Position numbers and translations under genes: made by a program. The notes beneath the pieces were generated by a model that saw only the letters and a list, made by a program, of their open reading frames with translations, did not search any database and was not told the DNA's origin. This document shows positions 14,470-24,100 of a DNA stretch of 64,000 bases, in pieces (the first letter of the stretch is position 1; the number at the start of each line of letters is the position of its first letter). The DNA is from Streptomyces sp. AC1-42W (lineage in GTDB: Bacteria; Actinomycetota; Actinomycetes; Streptomycetales; Streptomycetaceae): NCBI RefSeq assembly GCF_003248355.1, contig NZ_QKWY01000001.1, forward strand, positions 3,802,001 through 3,866,000. Reading direction: 5' to 3'.

Positions 14470-17400
14470 TCAGGAAGACGCTAGGAAGTCAAGCGGACTT
14501 GAGGTCAAGGAATCCGACACCACCCGCATGCCCAGTCCGCGCACGCGGTAGATGCAGGTGTCGTCGCCCCACAGGGTCGCGTCCGCCACCGCGTACGGGC
14601 CGCGTGCGTCCCGGCCGCTCTCCACGATGTCCATGTCCACCCGGATCAGCCGGTGGGCCGGGGTGATCTGCCCCCGGTACGTCCACGACGTCTCCCGGTC
14701 CGGCAGCACCGGCTCGAACCGCGCGTTCGGCATGCCGGCCCCCGCACCGCTCTCCAGCAAGTGGAACTGGAGGAGTTGACACATCGCCTCGACGCCCAGC
14801 GAACCCGGCTGCACCGGGTCCTGGAAGAAGTGCGCCCGGAAGAACCAGTCGTCCGCGCGGACGTCCTTCTCCGAACGCAGCCGGCCGAGCCCCGCGCTCC
14901 CGCCGTCCGGCCAGTAGCCGGTGACCCGGTCCAGCATCAGCAGCATGGGCCCGGGCAGCCGCAGCCGCCCCGCGCGGAAGCGGTCCGGCAGGGCCGTCAG
15001 ATCGACGGTGCGGTCGCAGGGCTCGGCGAGCCGGGCGCGGCCGTCCGCCGGGACCGGGACGCCCTGCTGGTCGTCGAAGGCCGACCGGGGGAAGAAGCCG
15101 AAGACCGCCTCCAGGTCGAACACCCGCACGCCGTCCGCCGTGCACGACAGCCGGAACGTCTCGATGACCATGTCGCCGCTGCGGGCGATCCGCGTCAGCT
15201 CGGCGCACGTGCGCACGGTGCGCGTGGCCGGGGTCACCTCGCCGGTGACCGTGCCCTTCCCGTCGAGATTGCGGAACAGCAGGTCCACGTCGCTGGTCAG
15301 CGCGCTCCCGACGTACGAGGCGAGCCAGCCGCACGGCTGCATCGCGGTCTCCATGAGCACGGCGAACGGCATGGCGCCGCCGCCGCTCTCCGCGAAGTAC
15401 CAGGCGTCCTCGGGAACGTCGTACTCCGCGACGACGCCGCTGCCCTCCCGCATCCCGCCCTGCGGCCCGTCCACCGAGACGATCCGGCTCATGAAGTGGT
15501 ACGGAGGGCCGGGCAGCCGCGCCACGCCTCGGGTGCCGTCGAACGGCTCGTACATCGCGCCGAACGCCTCGCTCGGCCGCCCCCACGCGCACGCCAGCAG
15601 CGAGTCGTGGCCGAACCGGAAGCCGTCCGCCGCCACGGCCACCCGCTGCTCCTGGCCGTGACAGGGGTCGGTGGGGCGGGGGAGCGCCGGTGTGCCGGGG
15701 GCGGTCCGTACGGCGGGCGGACCCGTGTGCCGCCACTGCGTCAGCGGCCAGTCCGGCACGAGCCGCAGGGCCACGTTCCGGCCGAGGAACGCCTTCATCC
15801 CGTCCACGGAACCCAGCACATCGGCGTAGAGGGTGGGCTCGGGTCCGGCCGACACACCCCGTACGAACACCTCGTAGACGACCCGCCGGCTCTCCGGTGT
15901 CGCCTGGCCCCGGCACATCGCCCGGTACGGCCGCCCGGTGACGGGCTCGAAGCGCCAGCCGTCCCGCGCCACGGTGTACCCCATCGCGGTCAGATAGAAC
16001 GCCATCGCCTGGAAGCCGCCCTGGAGCATCAGGGTGCCCGGCATACACGGGTCGTTGTGGAAGTGCCCGGCGAAGAACCAGTCGTCCGGGCTCAGCGCGG
16101 TCTCGGCACGCAGATAGCCCCGGCCCCACGGGCCGCCCGCCGGGTCGAACTCGCTCACCTCGTCCAGCAGCCGCAGTCGCTCCCCGTCGAGGCGCGGCGA
16201 ACGGACGTGCGCGGCCGTCGCCTCCCAGCCGGGGCCGAAGCAGTCCGCGGGCCTGCCCTCCGCCAGGGCCCGCAGCGCCTCCGGGCCGAATCGGCGCCGC
16301 GTGCAGCGCACGGTCGGCGGATTGAGCGGCAGACCGTCGTCCTGCGGCGGATGGTCCGCCGGATTCCACCGGACACCGCCGCTGCCGGCGAGTTCGGCGG
16401 GCGTGAAGAATCCGGCCCGGCCGTCGCGCACACTGAGCCGCAACTCGCCGTTCACGTAGCAGTCGTGGTGGAAGAAGGCGAGCCGCACACCGTCCGCCTC
16501 GGCGTGGCCGTCGATACGGATCTCGAACCGCAGCGTGTCGCCGATCGTCGGCGGGGCACCGTGGAACGTCACCTCGCAGCCGATCAGCCGGTAGGCGCGC
16601 TCGCCCCGGTTGAGGAGATCGACCCCCAGCCAGCTCAGCAGGAGCAAATCGGCCTGGCCGGCCTCGATCAGGATGCCGGACGGCATCCGGCCGGTGGCAT
16701 CCAGATACCAGCTGTCCCGCCGGACATCGGTCTCCGTCCAGATCGTGCCGTCCGTACGCACCGGCCCCGGCATGGCCAGCGCCCCGGCCACCGCGTCGAT
16801 CCCGGTGACCCGGTCGGCGAACAGCATCGGCGGACCGGGCATCCGGGTCTGCACCGCGTACCGGTCCTGCTCGGCGAACAGCGGCCCGAACAGGACGGAG
16901 ACGTTCTGCGTGGCGAGGTATTCGAGCTGCGCCCGGTCGAACGTGGGACCGGGCCTGACGGGCCCCAGGGGTACGGGAACGGGCTGCGGGGATCTCTGCG
17001 GTACGGGTGCCGGCGCGGGCACGTGCGCCCGGTCCGGTGCGGGCTCACCGGTGCGCGTCAGCGCCGTGACCGTCGACGCCGACAGCCGTAGGAAGCGCTG
17101 GTGGGCCTCCGTGTGGCGGGCCATCACCTCCTGGTGCAGGCTCGCCGCCCGCGCCCCCAGCCGGGCGGCGGCGACCCGAGCATCTTCGCCCACCGCAAGC
17201 CCGCTCGTCGCTTCGGGCAGGGCCACCGGACGCCGTCCCTCCGGTACGCGAGAGGCGCCACCACGTGACGCCGCTCCCGCCGGGCGCACCGGAGCCAGCC
17301 GGGGCGCCCGCGGCAGGACCATCGCGGCCTCGGGCAACCGCGGCGGCGGCAACGGACGTACGGTGACGACAGGCGCCGCGACCGGCGGCTCCGTCGCGGC

Positions 17401-20400
17401 GGCCGCGAGCCGGCTCAGCAACTCCTCCGCCCGCACCGGCACCCCCGCGACGACGAGTTCGGCCACCGCGAGGCACAGCTGCCGCAGCCCGGTGTCCTGC
17501 GGGGAGTCCAGGGCCACGGCCACATGCTCCCGGTCGCCGAGGACCCGCTTGATCCACCCCGTGCACAGCCTGCGCGGCCCGTGCTCGACGAAGACGCGAA
17601 CGCCGTCCGCCCACGCCTGCTCCACCATCGCCGCGAAGTCGATCATGCCCATGCCCTGGGCCGTGACCGCGTCGGCCGCCCGTTCGGCGGTCGGCAGGTA
17701 CGCCCGCCCGGTCGCCCCGCTGTAGAACCGCAGGCCCGGCACCGGCACGGTGGGCCGCAGATGGGCCGCGCGCCACACCTCGCGGACCTCCGCCAGCTCC
17801 GGTGCGTGGGCCGCCAGGTCGTAGTCCAGCTCGGCGGCGAACTCCGCGCCCAGCCGGGCCACGACGGCGGCGCACGCCCGCGACTCGCCGCCGATGACGC
17901 ACACGCCCGGCGCGTTCACCGCCATCAGATGGACGGCGGGTTCCCCGGCGAGGGCCGCACGGACGGTGTCCGCGTCCGCCCCGACGAGGTGGCTCGACCA
18001 TCGCGACCCGTCGATACCGTGCCGTCGCCAGTAGCGGCGGACCGCGCGGAGCTCGCCGGTGAGTTCGGTGCTGAACAGGCCGCTGTCACGGGTCGCCTCG
18101 TACAGTCCGGCGGCGTCCGGCCAGGCCCCCAGCGCGACCAGCGCCGTGGACTCGCCGGAGGAGTACCCGAGCGCGGCATCCGGGCGCAGCCCGAGCACCT
18201 CGCGGCTGAACACCGTGTGCGCGGCCGCCAGTTCGGCCGCGCCCCAGATCTGCTCCAGGACCCCGTGGCGCGGCCGCGTCCGCAGGCGCGTACCGAGGGC
18301 GTGATGGGTGTTCCGGACCGTTTCGCCGAGCGAGGGCAGCGCCGACATCAGCTCGCGGCCCATGCCCTCGTACGCGGCCGAGCCGTTGGTGTAGACGAAC
18401 GCGGTCTCCCCGCCGACCGGCCGGTCCCGGAACCGCACCCCGGCCGGACGCGGCCCGCTCCCGGTCAGCCAGCGGCGGGCCGCCGCCCGCGACTCCGGGC
18501 CGACCCCGCCGCCGTCCGTCACGAACGCCAGCTTCGCCGGGCCGTCACCGCCGGGTGCGTCGGCGTCCAGAGCGGCCAGCACCTCCCGGCGATCCGCACC
18601 CGAGAACACCCGCAGCGCGGGCGCGGGCCCGCGCAGCCACGGCCGGGCGTCCCCGGCGCGCAGCCGCACCCGCACGGGCGGGCCGTCCAGCGGCTCCACC
18701 ACGACCCGCGCGGTGCGGGGGACGGCCTCGGTGTCGGCGGGGCCGTCCGGGCGGGGCACCGCACGGTGCTGGAGGGCGAGCGCGGCGACGGCGACCGACA
18801 CCAGCCCGGATGCCGCGTGGGCGCGCCCGAAGGCGGCGGACGGGTCGAACACCGCGTCGGGGCCGTCACCGACGACCAGATCGGGCTCGCCGTCGCCCTC
18901 CTCGTCGAGGACGGCGACGACCTCGTCACCGTCCTCGCGCGCCGCGTCCAGGAGCTTGAGGACGAGGACGACGGCCGCGTCCCCCGGCTCGCTCCCGCAT
19001 TCCAGCTTCCGCAGCGCGGCCCGGTGAACCGCCTCGCAGGACACATCGGCGGCGCCCACGAGTGCGGCGTCCGCCTCACCCGCCCGCAGTGCCCGCACCG
19101 CCAGCTCCAGCCCGACCGGCCCGGACGCCTCCTCCGCCGACACCGTGAAGCTCGCACCGCCCAGGTCGAGTTGGGTGCTGATGCGGTTCGCGGCCAGGTT
19201 GGGCATGCTCCCCACCACCCCCTCCGCCGTCATCGGCGGGCCGAACGCGTCCCGCGCCCGGTCCACTGGCACGGCCGCGTTCGGCCCGGCCTCCTCCAGC
19301 CAGTGCGGAACCCGCCAACGTGCCGCCGACCGTGCCACCTCGGGGTCCACGCCCATCCCGATGACCACCATGGTCCGCTCACGGGGGAGCCGTACCGTCC
19401 GCACGGCCTCGCGGGCGGCCTCCAGAACCAGCAGCTGATGGCGCCCGGTCCGCTCCAGGGCCAGCGGCGGAAAGCACAGGTCCGCCAGCTCCACGGTGAA
19501 CTCCGAGGCCGGGCCCCGCCGTTCGCCGTCCAGGACCGCCCGCCGCAGGTCCTCGGCGGACGCCCCGTCGCCCACCCGCGCCCCGACCGCGACGACCGCG
19601 ACCGGCGCCCGGCCCGGCGCGGTCGTCGCCCCGGCCGCCTCCCCGGCCGCCTCCCCGGCCTCCGGCGCGGCCTTCGCCCCGGCCTCCGGCGCGCGTGCGG
19701 GCCTGGGCACCGCCGGCCGGGGCGCACCGGCCCGGACCGGCAGGTCGGGATGGTCCACGATCAGATGGGCATTGGTCCCGCCGAAGCCGAACGCGCTCAC
19801 CGCCGCCCGCCGCGCCCCCGTCCACTCCTCCGGCTCCGTCAGCATCCGCAACGGCGTACCCGACAGCAGCTCCAGCGGCCGCCCCGCCCCCGGCGTCGCC
19901 GGACGCACGCCGGCACCGAGCGCGCCGAGCACCTTGAGCAGCCCGGTCATACCCGCCGAGGCCAGCAGATGCCCCACATTGGCCTTCACCGAGCCGATCG
20001 GCACATCGCCACCGGCCCCGAAGACCGCGGCCATGGCCCGCGCCTCCACGGCGTCACCCACCGGTGTCCCCGTCGCATGGCACTCGACCAGCCCCACCGA
20101 CTCGGGCGCGACCCCCGCCCCTTCGTACGCCAGGCGCATGGCCCGCACCTGGCCCTCCTCGGACGGGCTGACCAGCCCGGCGCCGCGCCCGTCGTTGGAG
20201 AGCCCCGCACCCCGGATCACACCGAAAACCGGGACACCGGCGGCCCTGGCGTCCGCCAGCCGCATCAGCGCGACGAACCCGGCGCCCTCGCCGTGCACCA
20301 GCCCGTCCGCGTCCTGCCGCAGCGGGCGGGAGCACCCCGTACGGCTGGTCGCGGACAACGCGCAGAACCCCACGTGCAGATAGAGGGGATCGGGCCGGCT

Positions 20401-21072
20401 GACCGCACCGGCCACCATCACATCCGCCGTGCCGTCGTGCAGCCGGTCGCACGCCAGCTTCACCGCGTACAGCGAGGACGCACAGGCCGCGTCCAGCGAC
20501 CAGGCCCCCGCACCGAGCCCCAGCGCCCGCGCCGCGAGCACCGCCGGCAGCCCGGAGGAGAAGCGGTTGCGGGCGTCGGGGCGCGTCCGGCGCCCGCCGC
20601 GCAGCAGCGCGTCACGGAGCCCCGGCCGCTGCCGCGACAGCCATACGTACTCGGCGAAGGCGGCCCCGGTCTGCGTCGGATACGACAGGTTCCCCAGCAC
20701 CAGCCCCCCGCGCCGCAGCGGACCGGAGCGGCCCGCCTCGGCGAGCGCCTGACGCGCCCCGTACAGCACCCAGTGGAACAGCGGGTCCAGGCCGCCGATT
20801 TCCTCCGGGCCGACCGCGAAACCGCTCGGGTCGAAGACGGACTCGAACCCTTCTACGTAACCGGCGACGTCGGTCCAGGTGCGGTCGGCGCGGTCGTCCA
20901 CCGAGCCCATGACCCAGCGGCGCGGCACCCGCCAACGCCCCGCCGGGGCGGGCGACAGACTGGTACGCCCTGCCGCGATGTTCGCCCAGAACGTGTCCGG
21001 GTCCAGCGCACCGGGCAGCACACAGCCCCGGCCGACGACGGCGATCGGTTCGAAATCCATACGGGCACTCAC
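14470..21072 (-). CDS. PUFA-synthase-like multienzyme, PfaC type (KS-CLF-AT-multiple DH)
   Basis: 2200 residues, cytosolic iterative synthase subunit. Order: ketosynthase (about 1-440; Cys197 in DAACASS, His in ECHATGTPVGD and KANVGHLLASAG); chain-length-factor-like KS (about 490-830) whose Cys position is Glu (SAEEASG); acyltransferase (about 890-1230; GYSSGES nucleophile elbow near 968); then four hotdog units (about 1390-2190) that look like two FabA-type double-hotdog dehydratases. Catalytic His motifs are visible in GHFHNDPCMPG (about 1671) and AHFFQDPVQPG (about 2079). The partner hotdogs lack them. The GTG at 21072 or the ATG at 21060 is the start. It lies downstream of the PfaA- and PfaD-like genes on the same strand. 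The AT that marine PUFA systems put in PfaB appears fused here. Confidence 0.88.
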   Translation of the reverse strand: MSARMDFEPIAVVGRGCVLPGALDPDTFWANIAAGRTSLSPAPAGRWRVPRRWVMGSVDDRADRTWTDVAGYVEGFESVFDPSGFAVGPEEIGGLDPLFHWVLYGARQALAEAGRSGPLRRGGLVLGNLSYPTQTGAAFAEYVWLSRQRPGLRDALLRGGRRTRPDARNRFSSGLPAVLAARALGLGAGAWSLDAACASSLYAVKLACDRLHDGTADVMVAGAVSRPDPLYLHVGFCALSATSRTGCSRPLRQDADGLVHGEGAGFVALMRLADARAAGVPVFGVIRGAGLSNDGRGAGLVSPSEEGQVRAMRLAYEGAGVAPESVGLVECHATGTPVGDAVEARAMAAVFGAGGDVPIGSVKANVGHLLASAGMTGLLKVLGALGAGVRPATPGAGRPLELLSGTPLRMLTEPEEWTGARRAAVSAFGFGGTNAHLIVDHPDLPVRAGAPRPAVPRPARAPEAGAKAAPEAGEAAGEAAGATTAPGRAPVAVVAVGARVGDGASAEDLRRAVLDGERRGPASEFTVELADLCFPPLALERTGRHQLLVLEAAREAVRTVRLPRERTMVVIGMGVDPEVARSAARWRVPHWLEEAGPNAAVPVDRARDAFGPPMTAEGVVGSMPNLAANRISTQLDLGGASFTVSAEEASGPVGLELAVRALRAGEADAALVGAADVSCEAVHRAALRKLECGSEPGDAAVVLVLKLLDAAREDGDEVVAVLDEEGDGEPDLVVGDGPDAVFDPSAAFGRAHAASGLVSVAVAALALQHRAVPRPDGPADTEAVPRTARVVVEPLDGPPVRVRLRAGDARPWLRGPAPALRVFSGADRREVLAALDADAPGGDGPAKLAFVTDGGGVGPESRAAARRWLTGSGPRPAGVRFRDRPVGGETAFVYTNGSAAYEGMGRELMSALPSLGETVRNTHHALGTRLRTRPRHGVLEQIWGAAELAAAHTVFSREVLGLRPDAALGYSSGESTALVALGAWPDAAGLYEATRDSGLFSTELTGELRAVRRYWRRHGIDGSRWSSHLVGADADTVRAALAGEPAVHLMAVNAPGVCVIGGESRACAAVVARLGAEFAAELDYDLAAHAPELAEVREVWRAAHLRPTVPVPGLRFYSGATGRAYLPTAERAADAVTAQGMGMIDFAAMVEQAWADGVRVFVEHGPRRLCTGWIKRVLGDREHVAVALDSPQDTGLRQLCLAVAELVVAGVPVRAEELLSRLAAAATEPPVAAPVVTVRPLPPPRLPEAAMVLPRAPRLAPVRPAGAASRGGASRVPEGRRPVALPEATSGLAVGEDARVAAARLGARAASLHQEVMARHTEAHQRFLRLSASTVTALTRTGEPAPDRAHVPAPAPVPQRSPQPVPVPLGPVRPGPTFDRAQLEYLATQNVSVLFGPLFAEQDRYAVQTRMPGPPMLFADRVTGIDAVAGALAMPGPVRTDGTIWTETDVRRDSWYLDATGRMPSGILIEAGQADLLLLSWLGVDLLNRGERAYRLIGCEVTFHGAPPTIGDTLRFEIRIDGHAEADGVRLAFFHHDCYVNGELRLSVRDGRAGFFTPAELAGSGGVRWNPADHPPQDDGLPLNPPTVRCTRRRFGPEALRALAEGRPADCFGPGWEATAAHVRSPRLDGERLRLLDEVSEFDPAGGPWGRGYLRAETALSPDDWFFAGHFHNDPCMPGTLMLQGGFQAMAFYLTAMGYTVARDGWRFEPVTGRPYRAMCRGQATPESRRVVYEVFVRGVSAGPEPTLYADVLGSVDGMKAFLGRNVALRLVPDWPLTQWRHTGPPAVRTAPGTPALPRPTDPCHGQEQRVAVAADGFRFGHDSLLACAWGRPSEAFGAMYEPFDGTRGVARLPGPPYHFMSRIVSVDGPQGGMREGSGVVAEYDVPEDAWYFAESGGGAMPFAVLMETAMQPCGWLASYVGSALTSDVDLLFRNLDGKGTVTGEVTPATRTVRTCAELTRIARSGDMVIETFRLSCTADGVRVFDLEAVFGFFPRSAFDDQQGVPVPADGRARLAEPCDRTVDLTALPDRFRAGRLRLPGPMLLMLDRVTGYWPDGGSAGLGRLRSEKDVRADDWFFRAHFFQDPVQPGSLGVEAMCQLLQFHLLESGAGAGMPNARFEPVLPDRETSWTYRGQITPAHRLIRVDMDIVESGRDARGPYAVADATLWGDDTCIYRVRGLGMRVVSDSLTSSPLDFLASS
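14478..14508 (-). promoter_or_regulatory. MerR/SoxR-type promoter for the NmrA-like gene
   Basis: On the minus strand, -35 TTGACC (14508-14503) and -10 TAGCGT (14483-14478) are separated by 19 bp, the overlong spacer typical of MerR-activated promoters. A dyad TCAAG-TCCG-CTTGA (14502-14489) sits inside the spacer and resembles SoxR boxes. It overlaps the last codons of the PfaC-like gene. Confidence 0.6.
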
Positions 21073-21121
21073 TCAGGCGGAGGGAAGCGGGGGCGGCCGG
21101 AATCAGAAGCGGGTGGTGGCG

Positions 21122-24100
21122 TCAGGACGGGCGGCGGACCAGCTCCACACCGATCAGCTCCAGCAGCACCCGCCCGTCCGGATCGATCAGCGCCGCGTCG
21201 CAGCGCGCCCCCGTGTCATGTGCCTTCCGCCCGCGCACCACGCACCGCACCTCACCGTCCACCAGGCCGCGCAGGTGCACCCGGCACTCGGCGACCGCCA
21301 TCGGCAGCGTCCGTGCCCCCAGCACCTCCTGCGCCCAGAGCAGGGCGAGTTGAAGAGCACCGTCCGCGGCGGCCGCGTCGAGCGCCCACCGGTCACCGGG
21401 CCAGTCCAGCGCGCGCAGCCCCGCGACGACCGCCTCGGCACCGTGCTCCGAGACACCGCTGACCGTGCGCAGGACCTGGAACCGAGGACCGTGGAACAGC
21501 GCCGTGCCCTCGTACGGGTCGGCCGTGCCGAGCGGTTTCAGGGCCTCGGGCGTCTCCCAGACGTCCGGAGCCGCCATGCCGTCCCCGGCCTCCAGCACCG
21601 CCCTGTAGTACGCCGTACCGTCCTCGCCCCGCAGTTCGGCGTCCAGGCCCGAGGGCGAGCCGGGCGCCCCCCGCCCGGCGAGCACCGTCAGCAGATGGCC
21701 CGCCCCCGCCAGCTCCGGCAGGGCACACGTCCGGTACACGCGCAGCTCCCGCACGACGAGCGGACCGGCCGCCGGCAGCCACGCCGCACCCGCCCCGGCC
21801 AGCCAGTTCAGGGCCAGGGCCACCGGCAGCACCGGCACATCGGCGGGCGCGTGGTCCACCAATTGCGGCAGCGTGCCGGAGCGAACCGGAACCTGCGCCC
21901 TGACCGGCCCGGCGTCCGGCGCCATCGCCGCCGGGTCCTCTCCGGCCACCACGATGACCCGCGGCTCCCCGGCCGGGCCCGCCAGCTCGGCCGTGAAGGC
22001 GGCGGCGCCCCGGGCGAGCGGGATCAGCGCGACCCCGGCCCGGTCGAAGTGCGCGGCGAGGGACGGCGTGACCATCCCGCCCTGCCAGGGTCCCCAAGCC
22101 ACGCACCGGACGAGGCAGTCGGGGCGGCGGGCCTGCTCGGCCGACGCCACCTGATGCAGCACCTCGTTGGCCATGGCGTAGTCGCACTGGCCCGGATTGC
22201 CGAACACGGCGGCCACCGACGAGAACAGGATGATCGTGTCCAGGGGGTCGTCCGCCGTGGCCGCCAGCAGCGCCCGCAGCCCGTCCACCTTCGTGGACAG
22301 CACCGACGCGGCCTGCTCGTCGCTCTTGTCGGCGATCCGCCGGTCCGCGAGGACCCCGGCGCCGTGCACGATGCCGGTCACCGGACCCCATGCCTCGCGC
22401 ACATCGCGCAGGGCGTCGGCGAGGGCGTCGCCGTCGCGGGCGTCCACCCGGACGTAGCGGACCGGGGAACCGGCCGCCTCCAGGGCCGCCAGCGTCGCCC
22501 GCACCTCGCGGGCGGCCAGGATCTCCCGGGCCCGCGCCGCGATCCGCACCGGCGAGGCGTCCGTACCGGCCGCCCCGGCGCGTTCGGCGAGCAGCCGGGT
22601 GAGCGACGGCTCGTCGAGCGCCGCGCCGAGCCCCGCGGGCTCGACGGCCGGATCGGTCCTGCCCACGAGCACGATCCGGGGACGGTGGGCCCTTGCCAGG
22701 TCCAGCAGCGCGGCGGCGGTCACCCCACGCGCCCCGCCCGTGGCCACGATCACCGAAGCGGAGGTGATCCTGCCGTCGCCGGAGGCCGCCAGGGGGCGGG
22801 GCTCCAGACGCGGGACGACGCGCGAACCATCGGCCCGCAGACCGGCCTCGCGGTCGGCCCCGCCTTCGAGGAGTTCACGTACGACCGCGTCGGCGACCGC
22901 CGCGTCGTCCCGGCCGCCCCATTCGCAGTCGATGACCCGGCACGAGCCGTCCGGCCACTCCTTGGCCGCCGTACGCACCAGCCCGGCGACCCCACCCAGC
23001 CAGGCACGGTCCGGCGCCCGGCCCCCGAGGCCGAAGTCGCCCCCGGTGTCCTGCACGGCCACGAACAGGGCCTCGCCCTCGGACGCCCGCGCCGCCACCG
23101 TGCGCGCCGCGCGCAGCGCCGACAACAGGACCTCCCGCGCCCCGTCCGGCCCGTCGCCGGCGGTGAGGGCGCCGAGATGGACGACGGCCCGCGCCCCGGA
23201 CGGCACATCGGCCGACGCGGTGGCGTCCACGCCGTGCTCCGCGAGCCTGCGGGCCACCCGGGCGGACAACCCGGCCCCGCGCGGCCCGTCGCCGGTCACC
23301 ACGACGGGCCCGTCCAGGAGTCCTGCCGTGGCCGGCCCGGACGCCGGCGACTCCACCGCAACGGGCACCAGCCGCGTCAGCGTCACGTCCTCCTCGCGAG
23401 GGCTCGCGTCCGGTCCGGGAAACCCGGCACCCTCCGGCACGCCCGAGTCCCCGGCGGACGGCCCCGGCGCCTCCGCCGGCCCGGCGCCGGCCGCCATCGT
23501 GTCGACGATCTCGCGCAGCGTGCGCAGCCGCCCCAGACGTCCGACGTCGCCCGTCGCCACGTCGCCCACCTCACGCCGTACGGCTGACAGGATCTCGACC
23601 CGCTTGATCGAGTCGACCCCCAGATCGGCCTCCAACTCCATGTCCATGTCGATCATTTCGGCCGGATAGCCGGTCAGCCGGGCCACCACCGACAGGAGCA
23701 GTGCCTTCAGCTCCGCCGCCGACAGGGACACGGGCGCCGCATCGGCTGCGGGCGGGGCAGCCGGCGCGGGCACGGCGGTCGCGACGGGCGCCGGTGTCAC
23801 AGGCGCAGCCACGGGTTCCGGGGCCGGGGCGGGCCTGGGCACGTCCACCTCCACCGCGCTCACCTCCGCCGCGTGCACCGGCGGCGCGGGGCGGGGGACC
23901 GGCAGCGGCGCCGGGGCGGCCGGGGCGGCGACCGCCTCCCCGCCGAGCAGCGCGGCCATGCTGGTCTCGGTCATCCGGAGGAACGCCAGATGGCTGTCCA
24001 CCAGCATCTGCTGGCAGGCCGCGTGGGTCTCCGCCGTCTGCCGGTGCACCTGATCAACGGCCGCGTAAAGATCACCGCCGGGCGGGGGAGCGCCTGCGGG

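Noticed and set aside
17524..21462. Very long plus-strand frame over the PfaC-like gene
   Set aside because: His/Arg/Pro-rich shadow translation caused by high GC; the minus strand carries the KS, AT and DH motifs.
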